Below are positions 15,356 through 24,805 of a stretch of DNA of 64,000 bases, piece by piece (position 1 is the stretch's first letter; the number at the start of each line of letters is the position of its first letter). Under the pieces are notes generated by a model that worked only from the letters and a program-made list of their open reading frames with translations, searched no databases and was not told the origin of the DNA. Source of the stretch: Ruminococcus sp. (GTDB lineage: Bacteria > Bacillota > Clostridia > Oscillospirales > Ruminococcaceae); assembly GCA_017471405.1 (NCBI GenBank), contig JAFUTK010000072.1, positions 1 through 64,000 on the forward strand, read 5' to 3'. A program made the position numbers and the translations under genes.

Positions 15356-17041
15356 TTATACTGAGTAGGTTACACGGACGAGCTCGCCCATATCGGTAAC
15401 ACCCTTCTGTACCAGCTTGGATACGTTGTCACGCAGCAGCAGGCAGCCCTCTTTCCTTGCAAGCTCTGCTATCTGCTCGCTCTTTGCGCCCGCCGCGATG
15501 ATCTCCTTCATCTTCTGGGTAGCCAGCAGGATCTCGTGGATAGCGGTACGTCCCTTATAGCCCTTCAGGCACTTGGGACAGCCGGCGAGGTTTGCCTCAA
15601 AGATGGGGATAGGCCCGGTGCTGATTTCCATAAGCTTATCCTCTTCGGGAGTGGACATTCTCTGCTTCTTGCAGAAGGGGCAGAGCTTTTTGGTAAGTCT
15701 CTGTGCAACTACGCCGATGAGGGAGGTCGCCACCATATAGGCGTCAACGCCCATATCCACAAGTCTTGTTACGGTGGAAGCAGCGTCGTTGGTATGAAGT
15801 GTGGAGAGCACAAGGTGTCCGGTGATAGCGGCTCGGATACCGATCTCTGCGGTCTCGGTATCACGCATCTCTCCTATCATTATGATGTCGGGGTCCTGAC
15901 GGAGGATAGAACGTAGTGCCGCACCGAAGGTCATTCCGGCCTTTTCATTTATCTGGCACTGGTTGATGTTGGCTATCTTCTTCTCGACAGGGTCTTCGAC
16001 GGTGATAACGTTGAGCTGCGGCTTGGCGATTTCGCCCAGCGCCGCATAAAGGGTGGTAGATTTACCGGAACCTGTAGGTCCGGTTACCAGAACAACTCCC
16101 TGAGGAACCTTCAGGCAGGATACAAATCTCTCGTAGTTGTAGTCGGTCATACCGAGGTCCTGTATCTTTCTTACCGACTCATCGCCGGCGAGGATACGCA
16201 AAACTACCTTCTCGCCGTATACCATAGGCAGGTTGGATACACGAAGGTCGATAGTCGTTCCATCGACTACTTGGGACATACGACCGTCCTGGGGGATACG
16301 CTTCTCAGCGATATTCATTCCCGAGAGGATCTTAAAACGTGTTACTAAAGATACGTGAAGTGCGGGCGAAAGGGTCATCAGCTCTACAAGGTCACTATCG
16401 ACTCTGACTCTTATTCTTGTGATATCCTTGAAGGGCTCGATATGAATATCGGTAGCACCCATACGGTGGCTATTCTCGACGATAGCGGTAGCCAGCTTAA
16501 CGATAGGCGCATTTTCGATACGCTCCTCGGACATATCCTTGAGCTCTTCGAGGTTGAGGTTCTCCTCTTCCTTCTGCTGCTGAGCTTCCTTAGCGATAGC
16601 ATCTGTCTGGCCCTCGGAGTACATCCTTCCTATAGCTCTGTTGATAGAAGCCTTGGTAGCCAGCACAGGCGAGATGCTGCATCCGGTGATAGCTCTCAGG
16701 TCCTCAAAGATGTAGAAGTTTACAGGGTCGTTGGTGGCGACGGACATTCTCGAGCCCTTTTTCGCCACAGCGATAACGCTGTACTTTCTGGCAACAGCCT
16801 CGGGGACCTTCTTTACGATATCCTTTTCCAGCTTTTCGTTGTCGAGGTCAACGAAATCGACGTTAAGTCTTTCTGCGAGCACCTTTGTGAACTGAACATC
16901 GGAAACATATCCCAGCTCCAAGATGACGTCACCGAAGAGCTTTCCCTTGGACTCCTTCTGCTTTTTAAGGACATCCTGCAGCTGATCCTCGGTGATTATA
17001 CCCTTTTCGACAAGGTATTGTCCTATCGGTCCGTTCTTCAT
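15356..17041 (-). CDS. pilB: type IV pilus assembly ATPase PilB/GspE
   Basis: A 561-residue extension ATPase. The N-terminal MshEN-type domain (IGQYLVEKGIITEDQLQDVL, LGYVSDVQFTKVLAERLNVDFVDL) is in many proteins a c-di-GMP binding module, followed by the ATPase core: DIHIEP near 198-203, Walker A GPTGSGKST at 321-329, DPVEKKI, Walker B DIIMIGEMRD and GHLVLSTLHTNDA. A four-cysteine zinc motif (CPFC...CPKC) lies in the C-terminal part as in PilB. It drives pilin polymerisation from the cytoplasm with the PilC platform. Start ATG 17041 after AAGGAGA. Divergent from pilD. Confidence 0.94.
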   Translation of the reverse strand: MKNGPIGQYLVEKGIITEDQLQDVLKKQKESKGKLFGDVILELGYVSDVQFTKVLAERLNVDFVDLDNEKLEKDIVKKVPEAVARKYSVIAVAKKGSRMSVATNDPVNFYIFEDLRAITGCSISPVLATKASINRAIGRMYSEGQTDAIAKEAQQQKEEENLNLEELKDMSEERIENAPIVKLATAIVENSHRMGATDIHIEPFKDITRIRVRVDSDLVELMTLSPALHVSLVTRFKILSGMNIAEKRIPQDGRMSQVVDGTTIDLRVSNLPMVYGEKVVLRILAGDESVRKIQDLGMTDYNYERFVSCLKVPQGVVLVTGPTGSGKSTTLYAALGEIAKPQLNVITVEDPVEKKIANINQCQINEKAGMTFGAALRSILRQDPDIIMIGEMRDTETAEIGIRAAITGHLVLSTLHTNDAASTVTRLVDMGVDAYMVATSLIGVVAQRLTKKLCPFCKKQRMSTPEEDKLMEISTGPIPIFEANLAGCPKCLKGYKGRTAIHEILLATQKMKEIIAAGAKSEQIAELARKEGCLLLRDNVSKLVQKGVTDMGELVRVTYSV

Positions 17042-17132
17042 GAAATGATCTCCTTCTCCGCAAAAGTATAAAGCTGGTTTCCCGGCCTTGCGGCAAGCCG
17101 GAAAATCTTATATGCACATTTTCATTACCCAC

Positions 17133-17161
17133 TTGTAATTGTCGGAAAAATGTGCTAAAAT
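17133..17161 (+). promoter_or_regulatory. promoter of the prepilin peptidase gene
   Basis: TTGTAA (17133-17138), 17 nt, TAAAAT (17156-17161), then GGGAGG before ATG 17195. Confidence 0.6.
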
Positions 17162-17194
17162 ATATTATACCTAATTTTTAAGGGAGGAACCGCA

Positions 17195-18001
17195 ATGGGT
17201 ACCCAATACTATATCTATTACGCCGTTATCTATGTTTTTGTGTTCCTGTTCGGAGCGGCGGTGGGCAGCTTTCTCAACGTCTGCATTTACCGTCTGCCGA
17301 AGGAGGAATCTCTCATCAAGCGCAACTCTCACTGTATGACCTGCGGAGAGGAGATAAAGCGTCGCGACCTTATCCCTATCGTCAGCTGGTGTCTGCTCAA
17401 GGGCAAGTGCCGCGCCTGCGGAGCGAGGATAAGCCCCCGCTACACTGTTGTTGAGGCGCTCAACGCTCTTATCTGGCTCTTCGTGGCCTACAAGGTCAAT
17501 GTCCTGCTCAACCCTTTAAACTTTGTACTGACAGCCCTTGTGTTCTCGGCGCTCATCGTCGTGTTCTTTATGGACTGGGACACACAGCTTATATCCACCT
17601 ATGTGTGCATATTCATTCTCGTTGTCGGGATAATCTACTACATTTTCAATCACGAGGACTACGACCTGACCCTTGTGGAGCGCATCATCGGGTTCTTTTC
17701 GGTAAGCGTGCTGCTGCTCATCATTGAGCTTGCCTCAAAGGGCAAGGCTATGGGCAGAGGCGATGTTTACCTGATGGCTGCGGCAGGCTTCTTCCTCGGC
17801 TGGAAGAACTCCATCGCGGCGCTGTTCGTAGCGCTGCTCACCGGCTCCATAGCGGGGCTCATTATCAAGCACAAGACGAAACATTCGGTGTTCGCCTTCG
17901 GCCCCTGGCTCTCGCTGGGAATTGCAGTAGCTATCCTCTACGGCGACAACATCGTTGACTGGTACGTTTCCTTCACAGGCATCAACGAGCTGCTTGCCTA
18001 A
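17195..18001 (+). CDS. pilD: type IV prepilin peptidase / N-methylase PilD
   Basis: A 268-residue membrane aspartic protease that removes the short prepilin leader and methylates the new N-terminus. The cytoplasmic zinc loop has two Cys pairs (CMTC and CRAC, residues about 47-75), following GSFLNVCIYRLP. The catalytic aspartates are in the family positions FFMDWDTQ and MGRGDVYLMAAAGFFLGW. About eight membrane helices, full length. It is divergent from pilB, 150 nt away, and has its own terminator. Its substrates are likely the three prepilin-like proteins encoded at 18164-23984. Confidence 0.94.
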   Translation: MGTQYYIYYAVIYVFVFLFGAAVGSFLNVCIYRLPKEESLIKRNSHCMTCGEEIKRRDLIPIVSWCLLKGKCRACGARISPRYTVVEALNALIWLFVAYKVNVLLNPLNFVLTALVFSALIVVFFMDWDTQLISTYVCIFILVVGIIYYIFNHEDYDLTLVERIIGFFSVSVLLLIIELASKGKAMGRGDVYLMAAAGFFLGWKNSIAALFVALLTGSIAGLIIKHKTKHSVFAFGPWLSLGIAVAILYGDNIVDWYVSFTGINELLA

Positions 18002-18017
18002 ATCCTATCGCTGTAAG

Positions 18018-18041
18018 CCGTCCCTGCGGGGACGGTTTTTT
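18018..18041 (+). terminator. terminator of pilD
   Basis: CCGTCCC (18018-18024) and GGGACGG (18029-18035) followed by TTTTTT. A second plus-strand hairpin, GCCCTGA-GCG-TCAGGGC (18059-18075), follows. Confidence 0.88.
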
Positions 18042-18091
18042 ATTGCCCTTTCGGGGCTGCCCTGAGCGTCAGGGCTTTCACGTTTTTGCTC

Positions 18092-18152
18092 AAAAAGTCC
18101 TCCCGGTGACCCGGGGGGGCTTTTTCAGCAAGCGGCTCGGGGGAGCCGCTTG
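18092..18152 (-). terminator. double terminator at the end of the pilus operon
   Basis: Two hairpins in a row: CAAGCGGCTC/GAGCCGCTTG (18129-18152) and a G+C-rich stem closed by AAAAAG/CTTTTT (18092-18125), whose A-run gives the minus-strand U-tract. Confidence 0.8.
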
Positions 18153-18163
18153 TGAAATACTAA

Positions 18164-20776
18164 TTAGCCTTTTATAGATGTCACTACATCGTTGCTATCA
18201 ACAGCATATCCCGAAACAGACGAGCTGGGGTTAATTCCGGAGCTATAATCATTTAGATATAAAGTATATGTAACTGTTTTGCCTGCTGCAAGATTAGCGT
18301 GACCGTAAGAGCCAACATTTGTGAAGAATATGCACTTGCCGTTCTCAACCTTTCCTGATACCTGCCAATCATTGGTAGAGCACGCTGAAACATTAAGCCC
18401 TTCTGGGATTGCAAATGAGAATTCAAGATTATCAATAAGAGATGAAGTATTATTCTTTAATGTTATCTTATAATCAACTCTGCCCCAATCTGTACCATCA
18501 ACCTGGATGCTTTCAACACTCAAATCTCCACCAGCAGGTAATACCTCGCTGCCGTCAACAGGATAGAATCCCTTATCATCTGAGTAATAGTAGGTAACGT
18601 CATCGTTAGGCGCACAGAAGATGCTCTTGTAGCTTGCGGTGTTGACCATTCCGTTGCCTAATCCGGTCTGACCGAAAACTGCAAACTTAACAGTCTTTCC
18701 GGCCTTTGTTCCGTTCTCACCAAAACCGAAGAACTGGTCTTCCTTAGTTATAGCAGTTGCGGAGCCTGAGCCCTTGATCCAGATCTTTCCGTCACTTCCG
18801 CTGCCGGACCAGATGTTCATTCCCTTCTCGTTGGGGATATCGTCCAAGAAGTAAATGGTTACCCAAGAATACTTTCCAAGCTCCTCTGTCAGGAAGGCGG
18901 TTCCCTTAGGAGTAGCGCAATACCAATATTCCTTTGCCACTCCGTCATTAGTGATTGTAATGCTTGCCGTTCCAATAGTCAGCTTAAGATCCGAAAGCGC
19001 TGAAATCTGGGTGTCAACTCCCTGCTTAACGCTCTTTGATACGCTATAATCCGAATTATAAATCTTGTTGCTGAAATACCTTGTGCTGTCGCCGGCAATG
19101 TCAAACTCTACTCGTGTTCTGTAGCCGGAGGGAGAAATAACAAGATCATTTGCAGGGTCTGTCGAGAAGTGAATGGTTATCGGTGTCTTGACAACATTGG
19201 GCTCGGGGGCAAACTGACCTTTCAGGCTGCCTGTGGAATCGTAATAAACATAGTAATCGTATGTCTTTCCGTTCTGAAGTTCTCCGTTACTAAAGCTAAC
19301 CTTCGTTCCGTTGTTCTGCTCATTATACTCCTGGAACTCAGCGGAAAGCCAGTTGCCGTTGTTCGGGAACTTCCATACCTCCGAGGTGCCCCTGTAGATA
19401 GTAGTATCATTTCTGGTGTACTCTCCCGTAACCGTTCCGTTTTTGGCATCACTGGTAATGTTAAAGGTCTTATCGTCGTTGATCCTTACCGCAACTCTTC
19501 CTCGGAAGCTAGAGAGGAAGTGAACATTTACTGTTATCTCTTTAGCCGCCTCTTCGTCGGTAGGCTTATCCTTCGATACCGGAACATAAACTACAGCAGT
19601 GGTTCCGATAGTATCAACGTCGTACTTTGTATTAGTTGAGCTGTTCTTGTAGTAATCAAAGAGCTTGGTGTCATCGGTAGGTACCGGGAGCGAATCGGGA
19701 AGATCGGGCTTCTGTCCGGGAACTACCCATCTGGTAGCTATAACGTTACCGCTGAAATCCTTAAACTCAACCTTGGTCTTGTTTGCCTTCTGAGGATAGA
19801 AAACGTTGGTATCGCCAAGATCGCTGAACAGCAGCTGATCGATCGGTGTACCCGTCGGGGTCTGCCAGCCTACCAGATAAGTCTCAACTGTCTGGTCATA
19901 CTGGGTAGGATCGTTGATAGCAGGAGCATAGGTCACGACTTCATAGGTACTGCCTATATACTTCTGAATAGGAGTAGAGCCGTTCTGATAATCGAACTGG
20001 GCTATTACCTTTTCCTCCTCTTCGTCAGCCTCTGCACTGCTTTCAGAGCTGCTCTCTGATGAGCTGCTTCCGGACTCGCTGGAGGAAGACTCCTTGAGTA
20101 CAGTATCAGTTGCCGGCTTAAAGAAGATGTAGTAGTAGTCACAGGGCTCATCAACAGAGGAATCCACCTGCAGCGAATATGCTGCGCCGCCGTTGAGCTG
20201 TCCCTTGTTGTTGATGTTCAAAAAGTCGATAGCAACCTTATAGGAATACTTCTGATCGGTGTTGGGAACGTAGCTCGTTCCGTCGGCCTTCATAGGCATA
20301 CCCTCGAACTCGAGAGTGATGTAGTTGCTCTCGCCGCCGGCGCCGTACTCGGAAATGATGATCTTGAAATGATCCTCGCCGAAGATATCTTCGGGGATAA
20401 CGCACTTCTGAGTGCCGATGCCGCTGCTTGTGTAGGCAGCTCTGTTTATAACGCCCTTAGCTCCCTTAGAGGAGGTAGCTCTTGCATTGACATTATCAAT
20501 GATATAGACATAGGTGTACATATCCGAAGAAGGATTAGGAACGGTTCCTCCGGCATTTACGCCATAGACTATAGCGTTGGTCGCATAGGAGAGGACGTTG
20601 CTTACAGATCTTCCGGCCTGGAAGGCAGCGGTCTCCTCATCCTTTGCACTGGTTATTCTGGCCGCCATTCTGGAGGTGGGGCTCAGTATAGCGAAAACGC
20701 CTGCCATTATAATGCCCATAAGGGCCATTACGACGATGAGCTCAACGAGGGTAAAGCCTTTTAAATTTTTCTTCAT
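18164..20776 (-). CDS. giant prepilin-like protein with carbohydrate-binding-like C-terminus
   Basis: 870 residues. The N-terminus is a type IV prepilin leader: MKKNLKG/FTLVELIVVMALMGII, with cleavage expected after Gly7 and the conserved Glu at mature position 5. The first ~170 residues look like a minor pilin (PilW/PilV type). A Ser/Glu linker around 225-250 follows, then several beta-rich repeats, one with YLVGWQTPTGTPI and another with PQKANKTKVEFKDFSGNVIATRW, similar to bacterial beta-grasp surface repeats. The last ~110 residues (VDYKITLKNNTSSLIDNLEFSF, NDWQVSGKVENG, GSYGHANLAAGKTVTYTLYL) resemble the fold pattern of family 2 carbohydrate-binding modules. A pilus-tip adhesin is the likely role; the CBM likeness is by eye only. 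Confidence 0.75.
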   Translation of the reverse strand: MKKNLKGFTLVELIVVMALMGIIMAGVFAILSPTSRMAARITSAKDEETAAFQAGRSVSNVLSYATNAIVYGVNAGGTVPNPSSDMYTYVYIIDNVNARATSSKGAKGVINRAAYTSSGIGTQKCVIPEDIFGEDHFKIIISEYGAGGESNYITLEFEGMPMKADGTSYVPNTDQKYSYKVAIDFLNINNKGQLNGGAAYSLQVDSSVDEPCDYYYIFFKPATDTVLKESSSSESGSSSSESSSESSAEADEEEEKVIAQFDYQNGSTPIQKYIGSTYEVVTYAPAINDPTQYDQTVETYLVGWQTPTGTPIDQLLFSDLGDTNVFYPQKANKTKVEFKDFSGNVIATRWVVPGQKPDLPDSLPVPTDDTKLFDYYKNSSTNTKYDVDTIGTTAVVYVPVSKDKPTDEEAAKEITVNVHFLSSFRGRVAVRINDDKTFNITSDAKNGTVTGEYTRNDTTIYRGTSEVWKFPNNGNWLSAEFQEYNEQNNGTKVSFSNGELQNGKTYDYYVYYDSTGSLKGQFAPEPNVVKTPITIHFSTDPANDLVISPSGYRTRVEFDIAGDSTRYFSNKIYNSDYSVSKSVKQGVDTQISALSDLKLTIGTASITITNDGVAKEYWYCATPKGTAFLTEELGKYSWVTIYFLDDIPNEKGMNIWSGSGSDGKIWIKGSGSATAITKEDQFFGFGENGTKAGKTVKFAVFGQTGLGNGMVNTASYKSIFCAPNDDVTYYYSDDKGFYPVDGSEVLPAGGDLSVESIQVDGTDWGRVDYKITLKNNTSSLIDNLEFSFAIPEGLNVSACSTNDWQVSGKVENGKCIFFTNVGSYGHANLAAGKTVTYTLYLNDYSSGINPSSSVSGYAVDSNDVVTSIKG

Positions 20777-20793
20777 AATAACTTTACCTCCTC

Positions 20794-21552
20794 TCAGTCT
20801 GTCACATACTCAGGCCCGACTACCTCAACTCCGGGGTCTGTCGGTGAAGCCTGCTCAAAGCCGATCTTTACTGTTCTCTTGTCAGGGTCGAACAGTGAAG
20901 GATTGATGTTGATGAACTTGCTTGCATAGGACGAAGATCTGGCTTCGATTATAAGGGTATCTACTCCGGTATAGTTCTGGAGATAGAAGCCGAAGTTTGC
21001 GTCGCCGCCAGCTCTTATCGTTCTGGTGTAGGTCTGTGCGGGGTGCTTATAGCCTGTGGAGCCTCTGCTTCCCTCAAAGATCAGGCCGTCGTTGATAGTC
21101 ACCTTGATGGTGATCTCCTCGGAATGATCGTTATGGAACAGGAAAGCGTACTCGTCATCGAACAGGTTAGCGGGGTCAATGTTAAGGTCATTGTCGATAT
21201 CCTGTCCGGCAAAGGTCTTTATCTGGAAGCCGAATTCCTTGCTGTACTCGCCGTCATCCGTTTCCCAGGCATACACGCCGCCGACTGTTTTAGCTGATGC
21301 CCCCTCAGGAGTGAACACGATGCTGTAGCCATCGGACACATCGCCTATCTTGCTCATTTGAGCGCTCGCTTTTTTGGAAGCAATAGTTGCCTGCCCGGCC
21401 AGCTCCTTATCACGCATACGGCTTCTGTTGGAGAAGTTGTTTGCGTTGACGATAACCGTCAATATCGAGCTTGCCATGATCGCAAAGATCATAATAGCCA
21501 CTACCACTTCAACGAGCGTCATACCTTGAGAGAGCTTTTTATTATTATTCAT
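20794..21552 (-). CDS. prepilin-like minor pilin (PilV/PilI type)
   Basis: 252 residues with a prepilin N-terminus: MNNNKKLSQG/MTLVEVVVAIMIFAIMASSILTVIV. Processing is expected after Gly10, with Met at +1 and Glu at +5. It is followed by a short alpha helix and a beta-rich globular part (YTRTIRAGGDANFGFYLQNYTG, IEARSSSYASKFININPSLF). No further family recognised. It lies 17 nt before the giant prepilin gene and 20 nt after the PilX-like gene, so the three are one transcript and probably form a complex initiating or capping the pilus. Confidence 0.78.
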   Translation of the reverse strand: MNNNKKLSQGMTLVEVVVAIMIFAIMASSILTVIVNANNFSNRSRMRDKELAGQATIASKKASAQMSKIGDVSDGYSIVFTPEGASAKTVGGVYAWETDDGEYSKEFGFQIKTFAGQDIDNDLNIDPANLFDDEYAFLFHNDHSEEITIKVTINDGLIFEGSRGSTGYKHPAQTYTRTIRAGGDANFGFYLQNYTGVDTLIIEARSSSYASKFININPSLFDPDKRTVKIGFEQASPTDPGVEVVGPEYVTD

Positions 21553-21572
21553 AATTTAACTCCCTTCTCTGA

Positions 21573-23984
21573 TCACTCATTCTTTAAATAGTAGAGGAAT
21601 TTCAGCGAGCCGTCGCTTGCATTCTTTGCATTGATGAACGTAAGGATCGAATCATCTGCGGGATAAACGTTCTCGGTGGTGTACTTCGAGAAGTCTCCGG
21701 GCAGGTTGTACTTTCTTACCTTGACCTGGCCGAAGAACCTGTTTCCGTCGCCGCTGTAGCCGGATCTGTCGAATGTTGCCTTAGGACCATAGACGATGCA
21801 GTTAAGTCCGCATCCGCAGTTGCTATTATACTTAAGAGTAGAGCCGTCTGGGAGGAGGAGCATTATGTTGGTCGTCTTGGAGCCTATAGTCTCCGGTGCG
21901 TTTTCAGCAGAAATATCGAAATCAAAGATATCCTTGTTGGCGATGTGGATATACTTTCTTGCGTTATCCTCGATCAGGAGCTTAACGCTGGTGTTCTTGG
22001 ACTCATCCCTGAGGTAGTAGGTCAGGTCGTCCGAAGAAGTGCCGGTCTTGAACTCGGTATAAGTCTTGAGCTTGGCGTTGTCCAGATTTCCGCTGGAGTC
22101 GAGGATCTTGCTGGGGTCATAAAGCATAACGTAGCAATAGCCGAGAGTCTGACCGGCAGCGAGCAGGTCATCTCTTCTTACGACTCTGATCTGGCAGTTC
22201 ATTATTACATTTGCAGGAACAGCTACTACAACGTCGTTCGCAGCAACCTCAATGGTCAGCTTGAAATCGCTGTTGTTGAGCTCACTTGCAGTCAGGCGGC
22301 AGCTATTGTCATAGGTAATAGCCTTGGGGTCATTTCCGTCATAGATCTTGTTCTTGTCGTTAGTGTCCCAAGCATTGCCTTTCAGGGGGTTCTTGAGAGC
22401 TGCGATATACTTATCTGCTATCTTCTTGGCGTCGTTGGAGTTATCCTTATACATATCATTAGGGGTGTAGTTCAGGTATGTTGAAGGATAGCTCATAGTG
22501 CCGTTGATATGCTTGCTGTTGGAGACATCGTACTGATAGAGACCGGGAGCATACTCCTTGGTAGGCTGATAGCCTCTTGCATCAATATCGGTAGGCTTGG
22601 AGAAGGTACCGATAGTAGCCTTTGTTCCATCGGTCTTCTTTATGGGGTAGTCGGAGTCGTCAGGAACCTTCTTGACGCCGTTCTTATAAACATCGCCATT
22701 AATGCATACTTTTCCGTCTACCTTAAGGTCTACGCCCAGAATGTAAACATTGCCCTCAACATAGAGGTCGCCGTGGATAACGGAACCGCCGCCGTTGGAG
22801 TTATCGGCAAAGTCGCCCTTTCTGGCGCTTCCTGTGCCCTTGTATACATAAAAGTTGCCATACATATTGAGCTTAGCATTGGTCTGAGGCCAAACCGAAA
22901 CAGTATTGCTTCCTTCGCCGCCGGGATATTTGTTGGATCCGGTCAGGCCGGAATAAATGGAATAGAGGTTGCTGTTTGTTTCAGCCTGAGTAACGCTTCC
23001 GAAGATAGCGTTAGAGCAGTAAACGTCGATCTCATGCTTGTCGGAGCCGATATCGCAGGCGCCGTTCTGTGTATTGAGAATGGTGCCGAAGGCATTAATA
23101 TAGCCGTCCTTGTTGGAAAGGCCGTTCTTGCCGTAATCGGTGCCGGCTGAAATTCTCTTGCCGTTGTAGTCAATCTTGCCGACAGAGGTATTGATATAAA
23201 TTCCGTTGAGAATAATATTTCCCTCTGCGGTGATGGTAGGAGCCATTGCCTTATAAACGTTTTTCTGCTGAATGGAATCACCGAAGGTGATGTTAGTTGT
23301 TCCTACACCGATCAGCAGGTTAGCGGTGGTATAAACGTTACCGGAATAGTAGTGACCGCCCTTGTTGTTATGGAAGGTCGTATAGTCGTTAGACTCCTTC
23401 TCATTTCCGTCAGCGTCGAGCTCCTTAAGAGTCTCGATCATAATATCGCCATTAACATAGGCAGACTCGGTAGGAGTATATCCGCCTGTTGTTTCGATGG
23501 TGTTGTTCGACTGGAAGGGCTGCTTAGTCTTTCCGTCGAAGTAAGCCTTGGTAGACTCCTTTGCGTTTCCGTAGGTAACCTCCGACTTAACGATAACGCC
23601 CGAGCCGCTCTTGTAGATATAGATCTTGCAGACTCCGCCGTATGCGGTCGTGGTATCTACAGCAACATTGGCCTTATCGCGCAGCGAAACGGTGACCACC
23701 TTAGGGGTCTCGGCAGTTGCTGCCTTTGCCAGGTCATTGAGTGAGTCGAAGTTATAAACTACCTTCTTGGTAACGGGATCCTGCTCCTTGAATGTTTCCA
23801 AGTAATAATTAAGATAGTTTTCCGACATTACCTGGGCCTGGGTTCTCTGTACGTTCAGTGTTGATTCCTGATTCGTATAGCTCGCCAGCTTGAGAGCAGT
23901 CGCAGCGACGATCATGCACACAAGTGTGACACAAAGCACTGTTACGAGTACTGCGCCCTGCTGATTAGCCTTGATCTTCTTCAT
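21573..23984 (-). CDS. large PilX-like pilus-associated protein with beta-solenoid-like region
   Basis: About 803 residues. The N-terminus KANQQGAVLVTVLCVTLVCMIVAATALKLASY is a PilX-type leader and membrane helix (Gly before Ala instead of Phe, with no Glu at +5). The next 150 residues are pilin-like. Between roughly 160 and 430 short repeats with alternating GN/GD and hydrophobics occur (GDIMIETL, GNVYTTANLLIG, GNFYVYKG, GDLYVEGNVYILGVDLKVDGKVCINGDVY), a pattern typical of beta-solenoids. The C-terminal third is unrecognised. The upstream in-frame GTG (23993) overlaps the AAAGGTGG binding site, so ATG 23984 is chosen. Confidence 0.7.
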   Translation of the reverse strand: MKKIKANQQGAVLVTVLCVTLVCMIVAATALKLASYTNQESTLNVQRTQAQVMSENYLNYYLETFKEQDPVTKKVVYNFDSLNDLAKAATAETPKVVTVSLRDKANVAVDTTTAYGGVCKIYIYKSGSGVIVKSEVTYGNAKESTKAYFDGKTKQPFQSNNTIETTGGYTPTESAYVNGDIMIETLKELDADGNEKESNDYTTFHNNKGGHYYSGNVYTTANLLIGVGTTNITFGDSIQQKNVYKAMAPTITAEGNIILNGIYINTSVGKIDYNGKRISAGTDYGKNGLSNKDGYINAFGTILNTQNGACDIGSDKHEIDVYCSNAIFGSVTQAETNSNLYSIYSGLTGSNKYPGGEGSNTVSVWPQTNAKLNMYGNFYVYKGTGSARKGDFADNSNGGGSVIHGDLYVEGNVYILGVDLKVDGKVCINGDVYKNGVKKVPDDSDYPIKKTDGTKATIGTFSKPTDIDARGYQPTKEYAPGLYQYDVSNSKHINGTMSYPSTYLNYTPNDMYKDNSNDAKKIADKYIAALKNPLKGNAWDTNDKNKIYDGNDPKAITYDNSCRLTASELNNSDFKLTIEVAANDVVVAVPANVIMNCQIRVVRRDDLLAAGQTLGYCYVMLYDPSKILDSSGNLDNAKLKTYTEFKTGTSSDDLTYYLRDESKNTSVKLLIEDNARKYIHIANKDIFDFDISAENAPETIGSKTTNIMLLLPDGSTLKYNSNCGCGLNCIVYGPKATFDRSGYSGDGNRFFGQVKVRKYNLPGDFSKYTTENVYPADDSILTFINAKNASDGSLKFLYYLKNE

Positions 23985-24041
23985 AATTACCACCTTTCCT
24001 TACAAATTATTTCCAATTCATATCCTTCCCTAATAATAACA

Positions 24042-24085
24042 CTTTTCGGTAGGGGGCTTTTTGAGCCCTCTACCTACCGAAAAAG
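24042..24085 (-). other. stable hairpin inside the pilus operon
   Basis: Minus-strand CTTTTTCGGTAGG pairs with CCTACCGAAAAG around an inner GGGCTC...GCCCC stem. There is no U-tract. It separates the assembly genes (pilC, pilMN, pilO) from the prepilin-like genes and may serve in mRNA processing or partial termination. Confidence 0.5.
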
Positions 24086-24097
24086 TATTCAATTTGT

Positions 24098-24805
24098 TTA
24101 CGATGCTGCCGCAGTGTTCTTATCGAGAGGATTCTCAAGTCTGGGCATCATCAGGAGAACCATTGTCATAGAGCCTTCAACAACGTCTGCATTGACGTCG
24201 GTGATAGAGCAGCTGGTAACAACAAGGCTCTTCTCGTTTCTGGTCAGCAGCTTGTCAAGGAAGGTCTTAAGATCCTCAAGGTCGCTTCTGAAGCCAAAGG
24301 CGATGGTATAAGCAGGAACGTTTACAGGTCCGTAGAGTGTAACTCCGCTTCCGTCAGTGTCGCTTGCGACAGCCTGCTGGCCGAGAGCTGCGGTCTGAGC
24401 GGTGATCCTGTCGACCTCTGTTACAAGGTCCATAGGTGTTCCGTTGATGAAGTTGAGGGTCACCTGCGAGTAGCTGGAAATGCTCAGGCTATCGTTGGTG
24501 ATGTTATCCTCATCAAGAAGGGTATCAATTGTGGTAGATACCTCATCACTTGTCATCTTATCATAGAAGTTATCCGCTATCTTGGTAACGTTCTGATATG
24601 CTTCCTTTACTCTATCCTCAAGGCCCTCGTCCTCTTTGATGGTAGCCTTTCTGGCATCGAGTGTAACTACTGCTGCGTCAAGGTCTGCATTCGCCTGATC
24701 GAGCTCTTCAAACTTAGGCTTAATGAAGAACATTACGCCAATTACCCACACCAGTATTACTACTAGCGCAATAAGTACGACTTTATCACGATATGTCAGT
24801 TTCAT
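24098..24805 (-). CDS. pilO: PilO-like inner-membrane pilus assembly protein
   Basis: 235 residues: one N-terminal helix (KVVLIALVVILVWVIGVMFFI), a coiled-coil region (PKFEELDQANADLDAAVVTLDARKATIKEDEGLE) and a small alpha/beta domain. This is the layout of PilO, the alignment-complex partner of PilN. Position right after pilM-pilN supports the call; sequence similarity in this family is weak. It starts at the last base of the preceding gene (TAATG-type overlap), so translation is coupled. Membrane-anchored, extracytoplasmic. Confidence 0.78.
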   Translation of the reverse strand: MKLTYRDKVVLIALVVILVWVIGVMFFIKPKFEELDQANADLDAAVVTLDARKATIKEDEGLEDRVKEAYQNVTKIADNFYDKMTSDEVSTTIDTLLDEDNITNDSLSISSYSQVTLNFINGTPMDLVTEVDRITAQTAALGQQAVASDTDGSGVTLYGPVNVPAYTIAFGFRSDLEDLKTFLDKLLTRNEKSLVVTSCSITDVNADVVEGSMTMVLLMMPRLENPLDKNTAAAS

